Assembly: GCF_021030645.1 (NCBI RefSeq)
Contig: NZ_JACGCJ010000015.1
Coordinates: 1 to 64,000 of the forward strand
DNA length: 64,000 nucleotides
Direction of reading: 5' to 3'
Source of the DNA: Agrilactobacillus fermenti
Lineage (GTDB): Bacteria > Bacillota > Bacilli > Lactobacillales > Lactobacillaceae
Part shown: positions 1-9,070 of the stretch, piece by piece
Layout: each line of letters opens with the position of its first letter
How positions within the stretch are numbered: position 1 is the stretch's first letter
Program-made: the position numbers and the translations under genes
The notes under the pieces: model-generated
Told to the model about the DNA's origin: nothing
What the model saw: the letters and a program-made list of their open reading frames with translations, nothing else
Database searches by the model: none

Positions 1-1065
1 TGATGTCGCCAAGGTTTGAAAAGATATTCTCGGATAGCAGTTTTGGTTTCCGACCCAATCGAAGTGCTCATGATGCCATCAAACGGGTCATAGCGCTGTA
101 TGACCAAGGTTATCACTATGTGATCGACCTTGACCTTAAGGCATATTTCGACACGGTCAATCATGATTTACTGATGAAATTTGTCGGCCAATATATCGAT
201 GATTCCTGGCTATTAAGACTTATTCGTAAGTTCTTAACGAGTGGGGTTATGAATGGTGGTCTGTTTGAGAAATCAGCTCAAGGCACGCCGCAAGGTGGAA
301 ATATCTCGCCATTATTGGCGAATATCTACCTTAATGAGTTGGATAAGCTGCTCATGGCCAGAGGCCATCAGTTTGTGCGCTATGCGGATGATTGTAATAT
401 CTACGTCAAAAGTAAGCGCGCAGGCTACCGCGTACTGGCCAATGTGACCAAGTTCTTGGAGAAAGACTTGAAGTTAACAGTCAACCAAAAGAAAACTCAT
501 GTCGGGTCGCCCTTGAGATTGAAATTTTTAGGGTTCACTTTAGGTGTGAGTAAAGGCAAAGCATATGCCCGGCCGCACAAAGTTGCCAAAGAACGTATCA
601 AACAGGCCCTAAAGCTAATCACCAAACGGAACCGCGGTGTTAGTCTAGACACTGTCCTTAAAGAGATCAAGCGTAAAATGCGAGGCTGGTTACGATACTA
701 TAGTATTGGCCGCATGAAGGGCTTTCTTAAAGCGCTAGACACATGGTTGCGCACGAGGATCCGGCAGTATATCTGGAAATCATGGAAGAAAATCAAAACG
801 AAGTTCCGAAATCTTAGAAAGTTAGGGGAATCGGTGTCAGAAGCACGAATATTTTCTAATACCCGTAAAGGGTATTGGCATACTGCACATACCGGTGTAC
901 TGAAATATACTCTAACAAACGAAAGACTGGAACGCCGTGGACTTATCAATCTGTCCACAACGTACCAGTCTATTCAGAAACGCTTAAGTTATTGAACCGC
1001 CGTATACGGAACCGTACGTACGGTGGTGTGAGAGGCCGACCCGTTAGGGTCTCCTACTCGATTAT
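1..1065 (+). mobile_element. Group II intron, 3' part (5' end outside window)
   Basis: The reverse transcriptase/maturase frame runs straight into an intron-like 3' RNA end. A domain V-like hairpin starts at 994, overlapping the stop codon of the protein: arms around ACCGCCGTATAC and GTACGTACGGTGGT close a GGAACC loop. A domain VI-like segment follows and ends near CTACTCGATTAT at about 1054-1065. The exact 3' splice point is an estimate. The intron lies just downstream of, and convergent with, the DUF1516 gene (stop at 1082), where that gene's terminator would be expected. The ribozyme domains I-IV and the 5' junction lie outside the window, so mobility cannot be judged. Confidence 0.85.
3..995 (+). 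CDS. ltrA: Group II intron reverse transcriptase/maturase, 5' partial
   Basis: This multifunctional intron-encoded protein splices its host intron as a maturase and copies it into DNA at new sites. Visible reverse transcriptase motifs are FGFRPNRSAHDAI, YVIDLDLKAYFDTVNH (first catalytic Asp), QGTPQGGNISPLLANIYL, and the catalytic RYADD box near residue 127. A basic GIIM-type maturase region follows (RGWLRYYSIGRMKGF). No C-terminal HNH endonuclease motif is seen. The first Met shown is probably internal, because family members are usually 400 residues or longer and the frame stays open to the window edge. The visible part has no frameshift, so the protein may be active. Confidence 0.92.
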   Translation: MSPRFEKIFSDSSFGFRPNRSAHDAIKRVIALYDQGYHYVIDLDLKAYFDTVNHDLLMKFVGQYIDDSWLLRLIRKFLTSGVMNGGLFEKSAQGTPQGGNISPLLANIYLNELDKLLMARGHQFVRYADDCNIYVKSKRAGYRVLANVTKFLEKDLKLTVNQKKTHVGSPLRLKFLGFTLGVSKGKAYARPHKVAKERIKQALKLITKRNRGVSLDTVLKEIKRKMRGWLRYYSIGRMKGFLKALDTWLRTRIRQYIWKSWKKIKTKFRNLRKLGESVSEARIFSNTRKGYWHTAHTGVLKYTLTNERLERRGLINLSTTYQSIQKRLSY

Positions 1066-1081
1066 GATCGGTTGTCGACCA

Positions 1082-1429
1082 TTATAAAAAGAACTTTGAA
1101 ATTACAAATCCTAAAATGGCAGTCAGTGCAAAGATACCGGTGAGCCATTGTAAGATGTTACTTTGACGCTGCTGTTTTTTAGCAAAGGCAATTTCGATCA
1201 GCGCAATCACAGCTAAGCCCAAAGCAGCTTTGATGATGATCCAGATCGGGGACAGTTGAAAGGTACTTAACAGCATAACGGCACCAGAGTAAATCAAAAC
1301 GAGATATAAAATACGATCGAGCATTTTACTAGTTGTTGTGAGCGACGGATTGGTTGAAATTAAACCAAAAACCGTTAACATAGCAATTAAAATTGCTGTG
1401 ATGACGTGAATCAATACAATCGTTGGCAT
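1082..1429 (-). CDS. DUF1516 (YisL-like) small membrane protein
   Basis: A 115-residue, very hydrophobic protein with about four predicted membrane helices, separated by short polar stretches such as STNPSLTTTSK and AKKQQRQS. Size, helix layout and sequence resemble the DUF1516/YisL family, whose function is unknown. The start has a strong ribosome binding site (aaggaggtgt). It follows murT by 40 bases on the same strand and is probably cotranscribed with it. The group II intron ends about 17 bases past its stop codon, so the native terminator may have been displaced. Confidence 0.75.
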   Translation of the reverse strand: MPTIVLIHVITAILIAMLTVFGLISTNPSLTTTSKMLDRILYLVLIYSGAVMLLSTFQLSPIWIIIKAALGLAVIALIEIAFAKKQQRQSNILQWLTGIFALTAILGFVISKFFL

Positions 1430-1469
1430 GTTTTGACACCTCCTTAAGATTGATGATTTCAGAGTCAGT

Positions 1470-2816
1470 TTAAAAGCCCTCTTTGATTAGATTAGCACTA
1501 GCCAAAGCCTTTCGTAACTGCAGCATAGCTGTGTAAGTTGCGAGAACATAGACTTTCTTAGTCGGTAAATCCTTGATAGCATCTAGAACCGGGGCCATAC
1601 CTTGAATGTGGTTTAATTTGTCTTCTGGGACGTTGGCAACTTGCAAGCGGAAGGCAATATCATCTGAACGTTCACCGCCAGCTACATAGCCTTTGATCTT
1701 ATCAAATGGTAAATGTTCAAAATCACCGTCCCAGATCCAGCTAGTGTCGATCCCATCGGCATAATTGGCATTTAATAATACGGCTAGCGAAAAGTCATCT
1801 GTTTCATTATTTAATAGATTTAAGACTTCATTTAAGCCAACCGGATTTTTGACTAAAATCAAAGTTAGCTCTTTATCGGCCATGGAGATTACTTCTTGGC
1901 GGCCAAAGACTTTTTCATCATAGGCGAAAGCTTGGGCAATTTTGACTGGATCAATATCAAAGAAACGGCCCACGGTGTAAGCAGCTAAGGCGTTATAAAT
2001 ATTATAGGTTCCACCGATATTGATCGTAAACGTTTGCTCATTGATCATAAATTTTGAATGTTTTGGGGTCTTTTCTAAAATTTGAGTCACTTTCTGAGCT
2101 AATTCCGGACGATGAAAACCACAGTTAGGACAGAAATAGTTACCCAAATTAGCGTAGCTTAATTCATGGTAATGTAAAATGTGATTACATACCGGACAAA
2201 GCACACCATCAGTATTGACATTGGCTTTGAAATCGAGATGATCATCTTCGGTACTGAAGCCATAATAGATCGTCGGGTTTGGCAAAGGCTTAGAAGCAAA
2301 GATGGCTGCGTCGCCGTTAGCAATCACTGTTGCTTCAGGGGCCAGTTTAATGCCATCGAGTATTTTGGCATAAGTGGTATAAATTTCACCGTAGCGGTCC
2401 ATTTGGTCGCGAAAAATATTAGTTAAAACAAAAGCTTTAGGTTTAATATAGCGGCAGATTGGCGCAACGTTAGCTTCATCAACTTCAAGAATAGCTAATT
2501 TCTTGCCGTTTTTATTCTTTTTGTGCGCTAGAAATGCCGTCACGATACCCTGCGTCATATTTGAGCCAGTAGGATTCGTTAAGATACCGTCATATTTTTG
2601 CTGCAAGACTTTAACGATCAGAGCAGTCGTCAAAGTCTTGCCATTGGTTCCAGTTACGATGACCACATCATAACCATTAGCTAAGGTTTTCAGAATATCA
2701 GGATCGATGCGTTCGGCAACTTTACCTGGGAAAGAGCTCCCGCCTTTTAAAAAATTATGTAAAAACCAATAGGACGATTTTCCTGTAATGGTTGCTAAAG
2801 CAGACTTTGTACTCAT
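1470..2816 (-). CDS. murT: MurT, Mur ligase-like subunit of lipid II isoglutaminyl synthase
   Basis: MurT activates the alpha-carboxyl of D-Glu in lipid II for amidation, with ammonia supplied by the glutaminase partner GatD. The 448-residue protein has the Mur ligase P-loop VTGTNGKTLTTA, a four-cysteine zinc ribbon (CPVC near residue 206 and CPNC near 228) and a C-terminal DUF1727 domain with NANYADGIDTSWIWD. I chose ATG 2816, not the upstream in-frame ATG 2846, because an aaaggcgg ribosome binding site sits just before it. It is divergent from tdk and followed by DUF1516. The expected neighbour gatD is not in the window. Confidence 0.93.
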   Translation of the reverse strand: MSTKSALATITGKSSYWFLHNFLKGGSSFPGKVAERIDPDILKTLANGYDVVIVTGTNGKTLTTALIVKVLQQKYDGILTNPTGSNMTQGIVTAFLAHKKNKNGKKLAILEVDEANVAPICRYIKPKAFVLTNIFRDQMDRYGEIYTTYAKILDGIKLAPEATVIANGDAAIFASKPLPNPTIYYGFSTEDDHLDFKANVNTDGVLCPVCNHILHYHELSYANLGNYFCPNCGFHRPELAQKVTQILEKTPKHSKFMINEQTFTINIGGTYNIYNALAAYTVGRFFDIDPVKIAQAFAYDEKVFGRQEVISMADKELTLILVKNPVGLNEVLNLLNNETDDFSLAVLLNANYADGIDTSWIWDGDFEHLPFDKIKGYVAGGERSDDIAFRLQVANVPEDKLNHIQGMAPVLDAIKDLPTKKVYVLATYTAMLQLRKALASANLIKEGF

Positions 2817-2853
2817 AATAGCCGCCTTTCTAGTAATTGATAACAACTCCTAT

Positions 2854-2931
2854 ATCATAGCAAAAACTCGTTAGAATGAGTAGTTTTTGCATGAATTCCA
2901 TGATGAATTTTGGCCTATAAACGGGTATACT
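2854..2931. promoter_or_regulatory. Divergent murT/tdk promoter region with inverted repeat
   Basis: On the minus strand, TGC-TATGAT (2854-2862) is an extended -10 box for murT. On the plus strand TATACT at 2926-2931 is a candidate -10 for tdk, without a good -35 box. Between them GCAAAAACT (2860-2868) is repeated as AGTTTTTGC (2882-2890), giving a nine-base inverted repeat over the upstream part of the murT promoter. It could be an operator or chance in AT-rich DNA. Confidence 0.4.
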
Positions 2932-2967
2932 AGATGTTTGTGAATATCTCGGAAAGGAACGATCAGC

Positions 2968-3561
2968 GTGGCACAATTATTTTTCCGATATGGTGCAATG
3001 AACAGTGGGAAGACAATTGAAATCCTAAAAGTTGCTCATAATTATGAAGAACAAGAAAAACCTGTTATTATTATGACAAGTAGTGTGGATACGAGACATG
3101 GCGTTGGGATGGTTTCAAGTCGAATTGGTTTGGAACGTGAAGCGGTGGCGATTTATGATGAGACCAACCTTTATGATCTTGTGAATAAATTAAACCCTAA
3201 CGCTGCTTGTATACTAATTGATGAGGCACAATTTTTGAAAAAGCATCATATTTTAGAGGCTTCCCAAATTGTAGACACCTTAAAAATTCCGGTGATGGCT
3301 TTTGGGTTAAAGAACGATTTTAAAAATGATTTATTTGAAGGTTCGAAGTATTTATTATTATATGCTGATAAAATTGAAGAGATGAAAACAATTTGTTGGT
3401 TTTGTAAAAAGAAAGCCATCATGAATTTACGTGTGCACAATGGTCAACCAGTGTATGAAGGTGAACAAGTCGAAATTGGTGGTAATGAAAGTTACTATCC
3501 TGTGTGTCGGCGGCACTATTTTCATCCTATTTTACCTCGCCGTAATGCAACAAATGAATAA
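2968..3561 (+). CDS. tdk: Thymidine kinase
   Basis: This salvage enzyme phosphorylates thymidine to dTMP with ATP. The 197-residue protein is a type II thymidine kinase: P-loop [10 protein letters not shown] at the N-terminus, Walker B-like [10 protein letters not shown] near residue 80, and zinc-site cysteines in CWFCKKKA and in VCRRH near the C-terminus. GTG 2968 is the start, supported by ggaaagga 11 bases upstream. It begins a tight run tdk-prfA-prmC-sua5, with nine bases to prfA, an arrangement common in lactobacilli. Confidence 0.95.
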   Translation: MAQLFFRYGAMNSGKTIEILKVAHNYEEQEKPVIIMTSSVDTRHGVGMVSSRIGLEREAVAIYDETNLYDLVNKLNPNAACILIDEAQFLKKHHILEASQIVDTLKIPVMAFGLKNDFKNDLFEGSKYLLLYADKIEEMKTICWFCKKKAIMNLRVHNGQPVYEGEQVEIGGNESYYPVCRRHYFHPILPRRNATNE

Positions 3562-3570
3562 GGAGCAACT

Positions 3571-4668
3571 ATGGATAAAATATTTGAACAGTTAGATGGT
3601 TTGTTGGATCGATATAATGAATTACAAGAATTAATGTCTGATCCAGATGTGATCAATGATACCAAGCGTTACATGGCTTTGTCTAAAGAAGAAGCAAATA
3701 TGCGTGAAGTGGTCGCAAAATATCGGCGTTTGAAACAGGTCAATTCGGATATTGAAGAAAGCGAAGAAGTCTTACGCGAATCACATGATTCTGAATTGGA
3801 AGAGTTAGCTAAAGAAGATCTGAGTAATCTCCAAGATGAAAAGACAAAACTTGAAGCTGACATCAAAATTTTGATGTTGCCCAAGGATCCTAATGATGAT
3901 AAAAATATCATTATGGAAATTCGTGGCGCGGCCGGTGGTGATGAAGCCAGTTTATTTGCCGGCGATCTATTAGGTATGTATCAAAAATATGCTGAGCATC
4001 AAGGCTGGCATTTTGAAATTATTGATGAGAATCGAACCGAAGTTGGCGGGTTTAAAGAAGTTTCTGTTTTGATCACTGGCGAGAATGTTTACTCTAAATT
4101 GAAATACGAGAACGGGGCACATCGGGTACAGCGGGTACCGCAAACTGAGTCTCAAGGTCGGGTCCATACGTCTACGGCAACTGTAGCCGTTATGCCTGAA
4201 TATGATGAAGTTGATATCGATATCGACCCTAAAGATATCCGAGTCGATGTTTATCGTTCGTCAGGTGCTGGTGGACAGCATATCAATAAAACCTCATCAG
4301 CCGTACGAATGACGCATATTCCTACGGGAATCGTTGTTGCGATGCAAGATCAACGCTCACAGCAACAAAACCGAGAAAAGGCCATGCAAATTTTGCGTGC
4401 CCGGGTCTATGATTATTACGAAAGTCAAAACCAATCTGAATATGATGCTAATCGTAAATCTGCAGTAGGGACTGGCGATCGTTCGGAACGTATTCGTACC
4501 TATAACTACCCACAAAACCGGGTGACAGATCATCGTATTGGATTGACCTTGAACAAATTAGATCGCATTATGTCTGGGGATTTAGGTGAAGTCATTGATG
4601 CGTTAATTCTGTACGATCAAACTAAAAAATTAGAGCAGATTCAAGATGGCGAAACAAACCTATTTTAA
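3571..4668 (+). CDS. prfA: Peptide chain release factor 1
   Basis: RF1 reads UAA and UAG stop codons and triggers peptide release on the ribosome. The 365-residue protein carries the catalytic GGQ motif in [17 protein letters not shown], and its stop-codon recognition tripeptide reads PQT ([13 protein letters not shown]) where E. coli has PAT. Family length is normal. The gene for the methyltransferase that modifies the GGQ glutamine, prmC, overlaps its 3' end by 23 bases, so the two are probably translationally coupled. Confidence 0.97.
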   Translation: MDKIFEQLDGLLDRYNELQELMSDPDVINDTKRYMALSKEEANMREVVAKYRRLKQVNSDIEESEEVLRESHDSELEELAKEDLSNLQDEKTKLEADIKILMLPKDPNDDKNIIMEIRGAAGGDEASLFAGDLLGMYQKYAEHQGWHFEIIDENRTEVGGFKEVSVLITGENVYSKLKYENGAHRVQRVPQTESQGRVHTSTATVAVMPEYDEVDIDIDPKDIRVDVYRSSGAGGQHINKTSSAVRMTHIPTGIVVAMQDQRSQQQNREKAMQILRARVYDYYESQNQSEYDANRKSAVGTGDRSERIRTYNYPQNRVTDHRIGLTLNKLDRIMSGDLGEVIDALILYDQTKKLEQIQDGETNLF

Positions 4669-5503
4669 GCTGATCAATGCGGCTAAAACGCAATTGACTA
4701 AAGCAGGTAAAGATCCAGAGGCCATTGTTTATGTATTGCTGGAACGCAAACAGTGGACAATGACTGATTTTTTAGTCAACCAGCAGCAAGCAATGCCACT
4801 AATTGAACAACGGCAATTAGCTGCCGATATCAAAGCCTTATTAGCTGACGAACCACCACAATATTTAGTAAAACGATCCTGGTTTTATGGTCTGCCGTTT
4901 TATGTTGATTCTCGGGTATTGATTCCCAGAATGGATACGGAAATACTAATTTCTTGGGTTTTGGCTGATTATCCAGACACCAAGCAACTTAAAGTTCTAG
5001 ATCTTGGAACTGGCAGCGGTATTTTAGGGTTAACACTCAAACAACAGCATCCTGATTGGCAAGTGACTTTAGCTGATATTTCTACTGATGCGTTAGCCGT
5101 TGCTAAGCTTAATGCCGCTAAATTAAAAGTAGACGTTACTTTGGTTCAAAGTGATATGTTTGCAAACATTGCGGCTAAATTTGATCTTATCGTTTCGAAC
5201 CCACCTTATATCGGTGTGCAGGAACGAGACGTGATGGATGCCAGTGTTTTGAAGTATGAACCACAAATTGCCTTATTTGCTGAAAATAAGGGTTTAGCGT
5301 TTTATCAACACTTTTTTACAACGGTTTCCCAGTATTTGAAAGCACAAGGGCGTTTTTACATGGAGTTTGGCTTTCAACAAAAAGCTGCATTAAAGGCGCT
5401 TTTACAGACAGAATTACCTACTGCAGGCATCGCATTTCATAAAGATTTGGCACAAAAAGACCGCGTGCTGCGGGGAATAATCAATTCTGGAACCAATCAA
5501 TAG
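4646..5503 (+). CDS. prmC: Release factor glutamine methyltransferase
   Basis: PrmC methylates the glutamine of the GGQ loop of RF1 and RF2 using S-adenosylmethionine. The 285-residue protein has the SAM-binding glycine motif [12 protein letters not shown] near residue 115 and the amide-methyltransferase signature SNPPYIG near residue 184. The start ATG lies inside prfA, so the pair forms a substrate-enzyme operon with overlapping frames. No separate promoter is visible. Confidence 0.96.
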   Translation: MAKQTYFKLINAAKTQLTKAGKDPEAIVYVLLERKQWTMTDFLVNQQQAMPLIEQRQLAADIKALLADEPPQYLVKRSWFYGLPFYVDSRVLIPRMDTEILISWVLADYPDTKQLKVLDLGTGSGILGLTLKQQHPDWQVTLADISTDALAVAKLNAAKLKVDVTLVQSDMFANIAAKFDLIVSNPPYIGVQERDVMDASVLKYEPQIALFAENKGLAFYQHFFTTVSQYLKAQGRFYMEFGFQQKAALKALLQTELPTAGIAFHKDLAQKDRVLRGIINSGTNQ

Positions 5504-5526
5504 TAAAAATAAAAAGAAGTGATAAT

Positions 5527-6585
5527 GTGACACAAAGGTTAAAACGAACAGAGTTAGCACTAGCTGCGCAAATGATACAAGCTGGTGAATTAGTGGCTTT
5601 TCCCACGGAAACAGTCTATGGTCTCGGTGCAGATGCAACCAACGCGGCAGCGGTTAAAAAAGTCTATGCTGCAAAAGGGCGGCCCAGTGATAACCCATTG
5701 ATCGTACATGTTAGTTCCTTTGAGCAAGTTAAAAAATATGCTGTCTTACCTAATGATTATGCGGCCACTTTAGTAAAGGCTTTTTGGCCGGGACCATTAA
5801 CTTTAATATTACCAATTAAACATGGCGCCCTGGATCCGATCGTTACGGGCGGTTTAAAGACAGCGGCTTTTCGCATGCCCAGAAACCAGTTGACGCGGGA
5901 TTTGATTGATTTAGCTGGTGTTCCACTAGTCGGACCATCGGCAAATACGTCGGGGAAGCCAAGTCCAACGTTAGCTGATCATGTTTTACATGATTTGAGT
6001 GGCAAAATAGCTGGTGTTTTGGATGATGGACCCACCGATGTTGGCGTAGAATCGACTGTTCTAGATTTGTCGGTTGTACCACCAGTTATTTTGCGTCCGG
6101 GCGCTGTCACGCGCGAAATGCTATTGCAATATATTCCTGATGTTTTGGATAATCATCATCATGTTGCTAAGGATGAGATTCCTAAAGCACCAGGCATGAA
6201 ATATAAACACTACGCGCCTAATGCACAAGTTTATATTGTCAATTCAACAGATCCAGATAAATTTCAAAGTGCTGTCAAGTGGGGACTGGCTCAGAACCAA
6301 GAAGTTGGATTGTTAGCAACTGATGCCATTATTGCAAGTCAGCATCTTTTGCGCTTTAAAAATCAATTTAGTCTAGGTGAAGATATTCAATCAGCCAGCC
6401 ATCAGCTATTCGACGGTTTACGTTATTTCGACTTAAATCCTGAAATTAAATTGATCATTGCTCAAGGGTTTCCACGGCAGGGATTAGGCGAAGCCTACAT
6501 GAACCGGCTGGAAAAATCAGCTGGATCAGAGTACTTACAAATTGATGACCAGCAGGTAAGCGTCATACGTGAAATGACACGTTAG
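5527..6585 (+). CDS. tsaC2: L-threonylcarbamoyladenylate synthase (Sua5/YwlC)
   Basis: This enzyme makes threonylcarbamoyl-AMP from threonine, bicarbonate and ATP, the first step of the t6A37 modification in tRNAs that read ANN codons. The 352-residue length shows the two-domain Sua5 form: an N-terminal YrdC domain (FPTETVYGLGADATN, KGRPSDNPLIVHV, PLVGPSANTSGKPSPT) and a C-terminal Sua5 domain (APGMKYKHYAPNA linker). GTG 5527 is the likely start. It ends the tdk-prfA-prmC group and is followed by a strong terminator. Confidence 0.94.
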   Translation: MTQRLKRTELALAAQMIQAGELVAFPTETVYGLGADATNAAAVKKVYAAKGRPSDNPLIVHVSSFEQVKKYAVLPNDYAATLVKAFWPGPLTLILPIKHGALDPIVTGGLKTAAFRMPRNQLTRDLIDLAGVPLVGPSANTSGKPSPTLADHVLHDLSGKIAGVLDDGPTDVGVESTVLDLSVVPPVILRPGAVTREMLLQYIPDVLDNHHHVAKDEIPKAPGMKYKHYAPNAQVYIVNSTDPDKFQSAVKWGLAQNQEVGLLATDAIIASQHLLRFKNQFSLGEDIQSASHQLFDGLRYFDLNPEIKLIIAQGFPRQGLGEAYMNRLEKSAGSEYLQIDDQQVSVIREMTR

Positions 6586-6627
6586 TTTCATGGTGCGTTA
6601 AAAATGTGTGCCAATATTAGCTAAATT

Positions 6628-6680
6628 AAATAAGACCCCCAGAAGTTAGACTGAAAAAACTAATTTTTTGGGGTCTTATT
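6628..6680 (+). terminator. Terminator hairpin after sua5
   Basis: AAATAAGACCCC (6628-6639) pairs with GGGGTCTTATTT (6669-6680), enclosing an inner stem-forming stretch with AGAAGTTAGA and CTAATTTTTT. The sequence closely resembles the hairpin after thiI at 50901-50957, so it belongs to a recurring element family. Confidence 0.8.
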
Positions 6681-6881
6681 TGGTTAAATATCGTTAGGGG
6701 TTCAAAGTCAAATTCGAGCACACTATAGCTTATAGCTGGTGCATGTTCGTTAGCTTAAAAGACGGCATTCTAAATATTGTGAATTTCAATACATTTAAGC
6801 AAATTTTTATAAGTGGGTTTAAAATGGATATACCGGTACTTTTAAACTGTAAGCGTTATTTAATTGCTTGTGAAATTGCGA

Positions 6882-6887
6882 TATAAT
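6882..6887 (+). promoter_or_regulatory. Candidate -10 box upstream of the DoxX gene
   Basis: TATAAT lies 62 bases before the DoxX start. No clear -35 hexamer sits at 16-18 bases. Nearby stretches GTGAATTTCA (6780) and TTGTGAAATT (6868) resemble Rex or CRP/FNR half-sites, but no full palindrome is present. In the rest of 6690-6948 I see no gene. Confidence 0.4.
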
Positions 6888-6948
6888 AGTGATTTATTAC
6901 ACATTTTATGCTATGATTTGATTATATTAAGCGGGAAGGAGGATAAAT

Positions 6949-7461
6949 ATGGTTAACTGGCTTAGAAATAATAAAATTGCAATGTGGATTTTAACCATTA
7001 TGCGCATTTATTTAGGTTACGAATGGATTTTAGATGGTTGGGGAAAAGTCTCTAAAGGTTTTGATGCCTCTGGATTCATTATGAATGCCATCAAACATCC
7101 CGTACCTGGGCCACATGGACCTGAAGCCGTGTATCCAATGTACACTAGTTTCTTGAAATCATTTGTTCAACCCAATATTTCTTTCTTTAATTTTGCAGTT
7201 TCTTGGGGCGAATTACTCGTTGGTATTGGTCTATTATTGGGCGCATTCACAACTGCGGCTTCATTCTTTGCAATTTTGATGAACTTCTCATATTTATTGG
7301 CAGGCACTGTTTCAGTCAATCCTAAATATGTTATTTTCGAAATTTTCTTTTTAATTGCTGGCGTTAATGCCGGTAAAATTGGTTTGGATCGCTGGATCAT
7401 TCCATTCTTGCGTAGAAAGCTACCTTTCTTAAAGGGCGATCCTGATCTAAAACACAATTAA
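6949..7461 (+). CDS. DoxX family membrane protein
   Basis: A 170-residue integral membrane protein with about four helices (around residues 10-30, 78-98, 100-120 and 125-143). It resembles the DoxX family, which includes quinol-oxidase-associated and redox-linked small membrane proteins: IYLGYEWILDGWGKVSKG near the first helix and WGELLVGIGLLLGAFT in the second. The ribosome binding site ggaaggagg is strong. It stands alone between two terminators, so context adds nothing firm; a role in membrane redox chemistry is inference only. Confidence 0.8.
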   Translation: MVNWLRNNKIAMWILTIMRIYLGYEWILDGWGKVSKGFDASGFIMNAIKHPVPGPHGPEAVYPMYTSFLKSFVQPNISFFNFAVSWGELLVGIGLLLGAFTTAASFFAILMNFSYLLAGTVSVNPKYVIFEIFFLIAGVNAGKIGLDRWIIPFLRRKLPFLKGDPDLKHN

Positions 7462-7499
7462 TGTACTTATAATTATGATTCAACCGCTTAATATAAATT

Positions 7500-7541
7500 A
7501 AAAGCTAAATCAATCAAATAAAGAATGATTTGGCTTTTTTA
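7500..7541 (+). terminator. Terminator after DoxX gene
   Basis: AAAGCTAAATCA (7501-7512) pairs with TGATTTGGCTTT (7526-7537) with one wobble pair, followed by a T-run. Confidence 0.75.
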
Positions 7542-7566
7542 TTTATATGGTAATAAAAAATTGGAG

Positions 7567-8088
7567 ATGTTTATCACGCAAAAGACACGTAAAATGAATC
7601 GGATTTGGGCAATTATTTAGGCTGGTATTTTTGGTGGCTTGATCTCAGGCTTAGTTAAACTTGGCTGGGAGAACATCTTACCGCCGAGAACAGCTGCTCG
7701 AAATCTTACAAACCCACCACAAATGTTGTTGCAGCAATTAGGGATTCCTAAGCACATTACTCATTTAACCTATACTTATTCTGGCGCACAGATGCCTTGG
7801 GTCTCATTCATTGTACACTTTGGTTTTTCAATCGCATTTGCAATTATCTATTGTTTGTTGGCTGAAAAGTTTCCCAAAATCACCTTGGGTCAAGGCACCG
7901 TATTTGGTCTTGTGGTTTGGATTGCTTTTCACCTAATAATCATGCCAGTCATGGGTACCGTACCAGTACCTTGGCATCAGCCAATTGAAGAACATATTTC
8001 TGAAGCTTTAGGCCACATGGTCTGGATGTGGACAATTGAGATTTTTAGAACAGACTGGATCCGTCGTTTGACAGGGCACGTTGCTTAA
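7567..8088 (+). pseudogene. YagU family (DUF1440) membrane protein, interrupted by an in-frame TAG
   Basis: From TTG 7639 to 8088 the frame encodes 149 residues resembling the YagU/DUF1440 inner-membrane family (KLGWENILPPRTAARN, QPIEEHISEALGHMVWMW). The same frame is open further upstream to ATG 7567 and reads TRKMNRIWAII, TAG at 7618-7620, then AGIFGGLISGLVK. This restores the first membrane helix that the family has. One base change, for example CAG to TAG, explains the break. Either the gene is inactivated, or a shorter protein starts at TTG 7639, where I see no good ribosome binding site. A GGAG sits at 7563-7566. Confidence 0.65.
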
Positions 8089-8231
8089 GATAGTGAGTAT
8101 TAGGTAGTCATCATAGGTATCGTTGTTTTTTAATGTCTATTTAAGTTAAAATGAATCATAACTCATGGTTGATCAAAATGAAGTGTAAATTTTATGCAAC
8201 CTGATATTTTGAAGAAATGAACGGTGAAAAA

Positions 8232-8939
8232 ATGGTTTTAACGAATAAAACGCCTGCCACTAAAGTTCAAGCAATTTTTAATAATATCGCTGGGAACTAT
8301 GATGCGATGAATAATGTCATTAGTCTGGGTTTACACAATCATTGGCGGACAGTAACTAACCGGGCCTTGCAGTTAACGGCCGGTGATCAGATTTTGGATG
8401 TTTGTTGTGGGACAGGGGTATGGTCATTTGGATTGGCTCAATATGTTGGTCCTAGCGGTTTGATTACTGGTTTGGATTTTAGTGAAGCTATGTTACAAAT
8501 TGCCACAGAGAAAAAAGACGCTGCAGGATTGACTAATGTGCGATTTGAGCAAGGGGACGCCCAGCACCTGCCATTTCCTGACAATCATTTTGATCGCGTC
8601 ACTATCGGCTTTGGACTTCGTAATGTTCCTGATGCCGATCAGGTGTTACGGGAAATGTTTCGCGTGGTAAAGCCAGGCGGGATTGTTGCTTGCTTGGAAA
8701 CATCTAAGCCTCAGAATAAATTTGTGCGTATGGGCTGGGAGTTATATGTGGGTAAACTAATGCCTTTGCTGGGCGGCTTGGTACATCATTATAAGGAATA
8801 TAATTATCTGCAAAGTTCAACCCATGGCTTTTTATCGCCACAGGCTTTAGCAGAAAAGTTTTGGCAGGCTGGTTTCAAACAAGTACATTATCAGACGTTT
8901 TTGTTTGGGACGGCTGCCGCACATTTTGGTACAAAATAA
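8232..8939 (+). CDS. menG: Demethylmenaquinone/ubiquinone C-methyltransferase (UbiE/MenG)
   Basis: MenG methylates demethylmenaquinone to menaquinone with S-adenosylmethionine. The protein shows the family pattern: FNNIAGNYDAMNNVISLG at the N-terminus, SAM motif LDVCCGTGVWSFGLA, GDAQHLPFPDNHFDRV and GFGLRNVPDADQVLREM. I prefer ATG 8232, spaced well behind ggtg, over the in-frame ATG 8217 five codons earlier. No other menaquinone gene is in the window. The gene implies some quinone-linked electron transfer, or use of exogenous quinone precursors. Confidence 0.9.
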   Translation: MVLTNKTPATKVQAIFNNIAGNYDAMNNVISLGLHNHWRTVTNRALQLTAGDQILDVCCGTGVWSFGLAQYVGPSGLITGLDFSEAMLQIATEKKDAAGLTNVRFEQGDAQHLPFPDNHFDRVTIGFGLRNVPDADQVLREMFRVVKPGGIVACLETSKPQNKFVRMGWELYVGKLMPLLGGLVHHYKEYNYLQSSTHGFLSPQALAEKFWQAGFKQVHYQTFLFGTAAAHFGTK

Positions 8940-8962
8940 TTGGATCAGTATGATCAGTTTTA

Positions 8963-9003
8963 GGATTGAAGCCAGCTAATCGCTGTTGCTCAATCCTTTT
9001 TTT
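8963..9003 (+). terminator. Terminator after menG
   Basis: GGATTGA (8963-8969) pairs with TCAATCC (8990-8996), followed by seven T. Confidence 0.75.
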
Positions 9004-9030
9004 GCGAGTTAACGCACGGCGCAGTCAGTC

Positions 9031-9039
9031 TGGTATAAT
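9031..9039 (+). promoter_or_regulatory. Extended -10 promoter for glyA
   Basis: TGG-TATAAT forms an extended -10 box 31 bases before the glyA start; the -35 region is weak. Confidence 0.55.
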
Positions 9040-9070
9040 TTAATTTATCATAATTACAGGAGGACACGTC

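Noticed and set aside
875-1087. 70-codon frame over the end of the intron
   Set aside because: It crosses the reverse transcriptase in another frame and the RNA domains V and VI; it is a shadow.
6776-6880. Rex or CRP/FNR site before the DoxX gene
   Set aside because: Only half-sites (GTGAATTT, TTGTGAAA) are present, without a matching inverted half.
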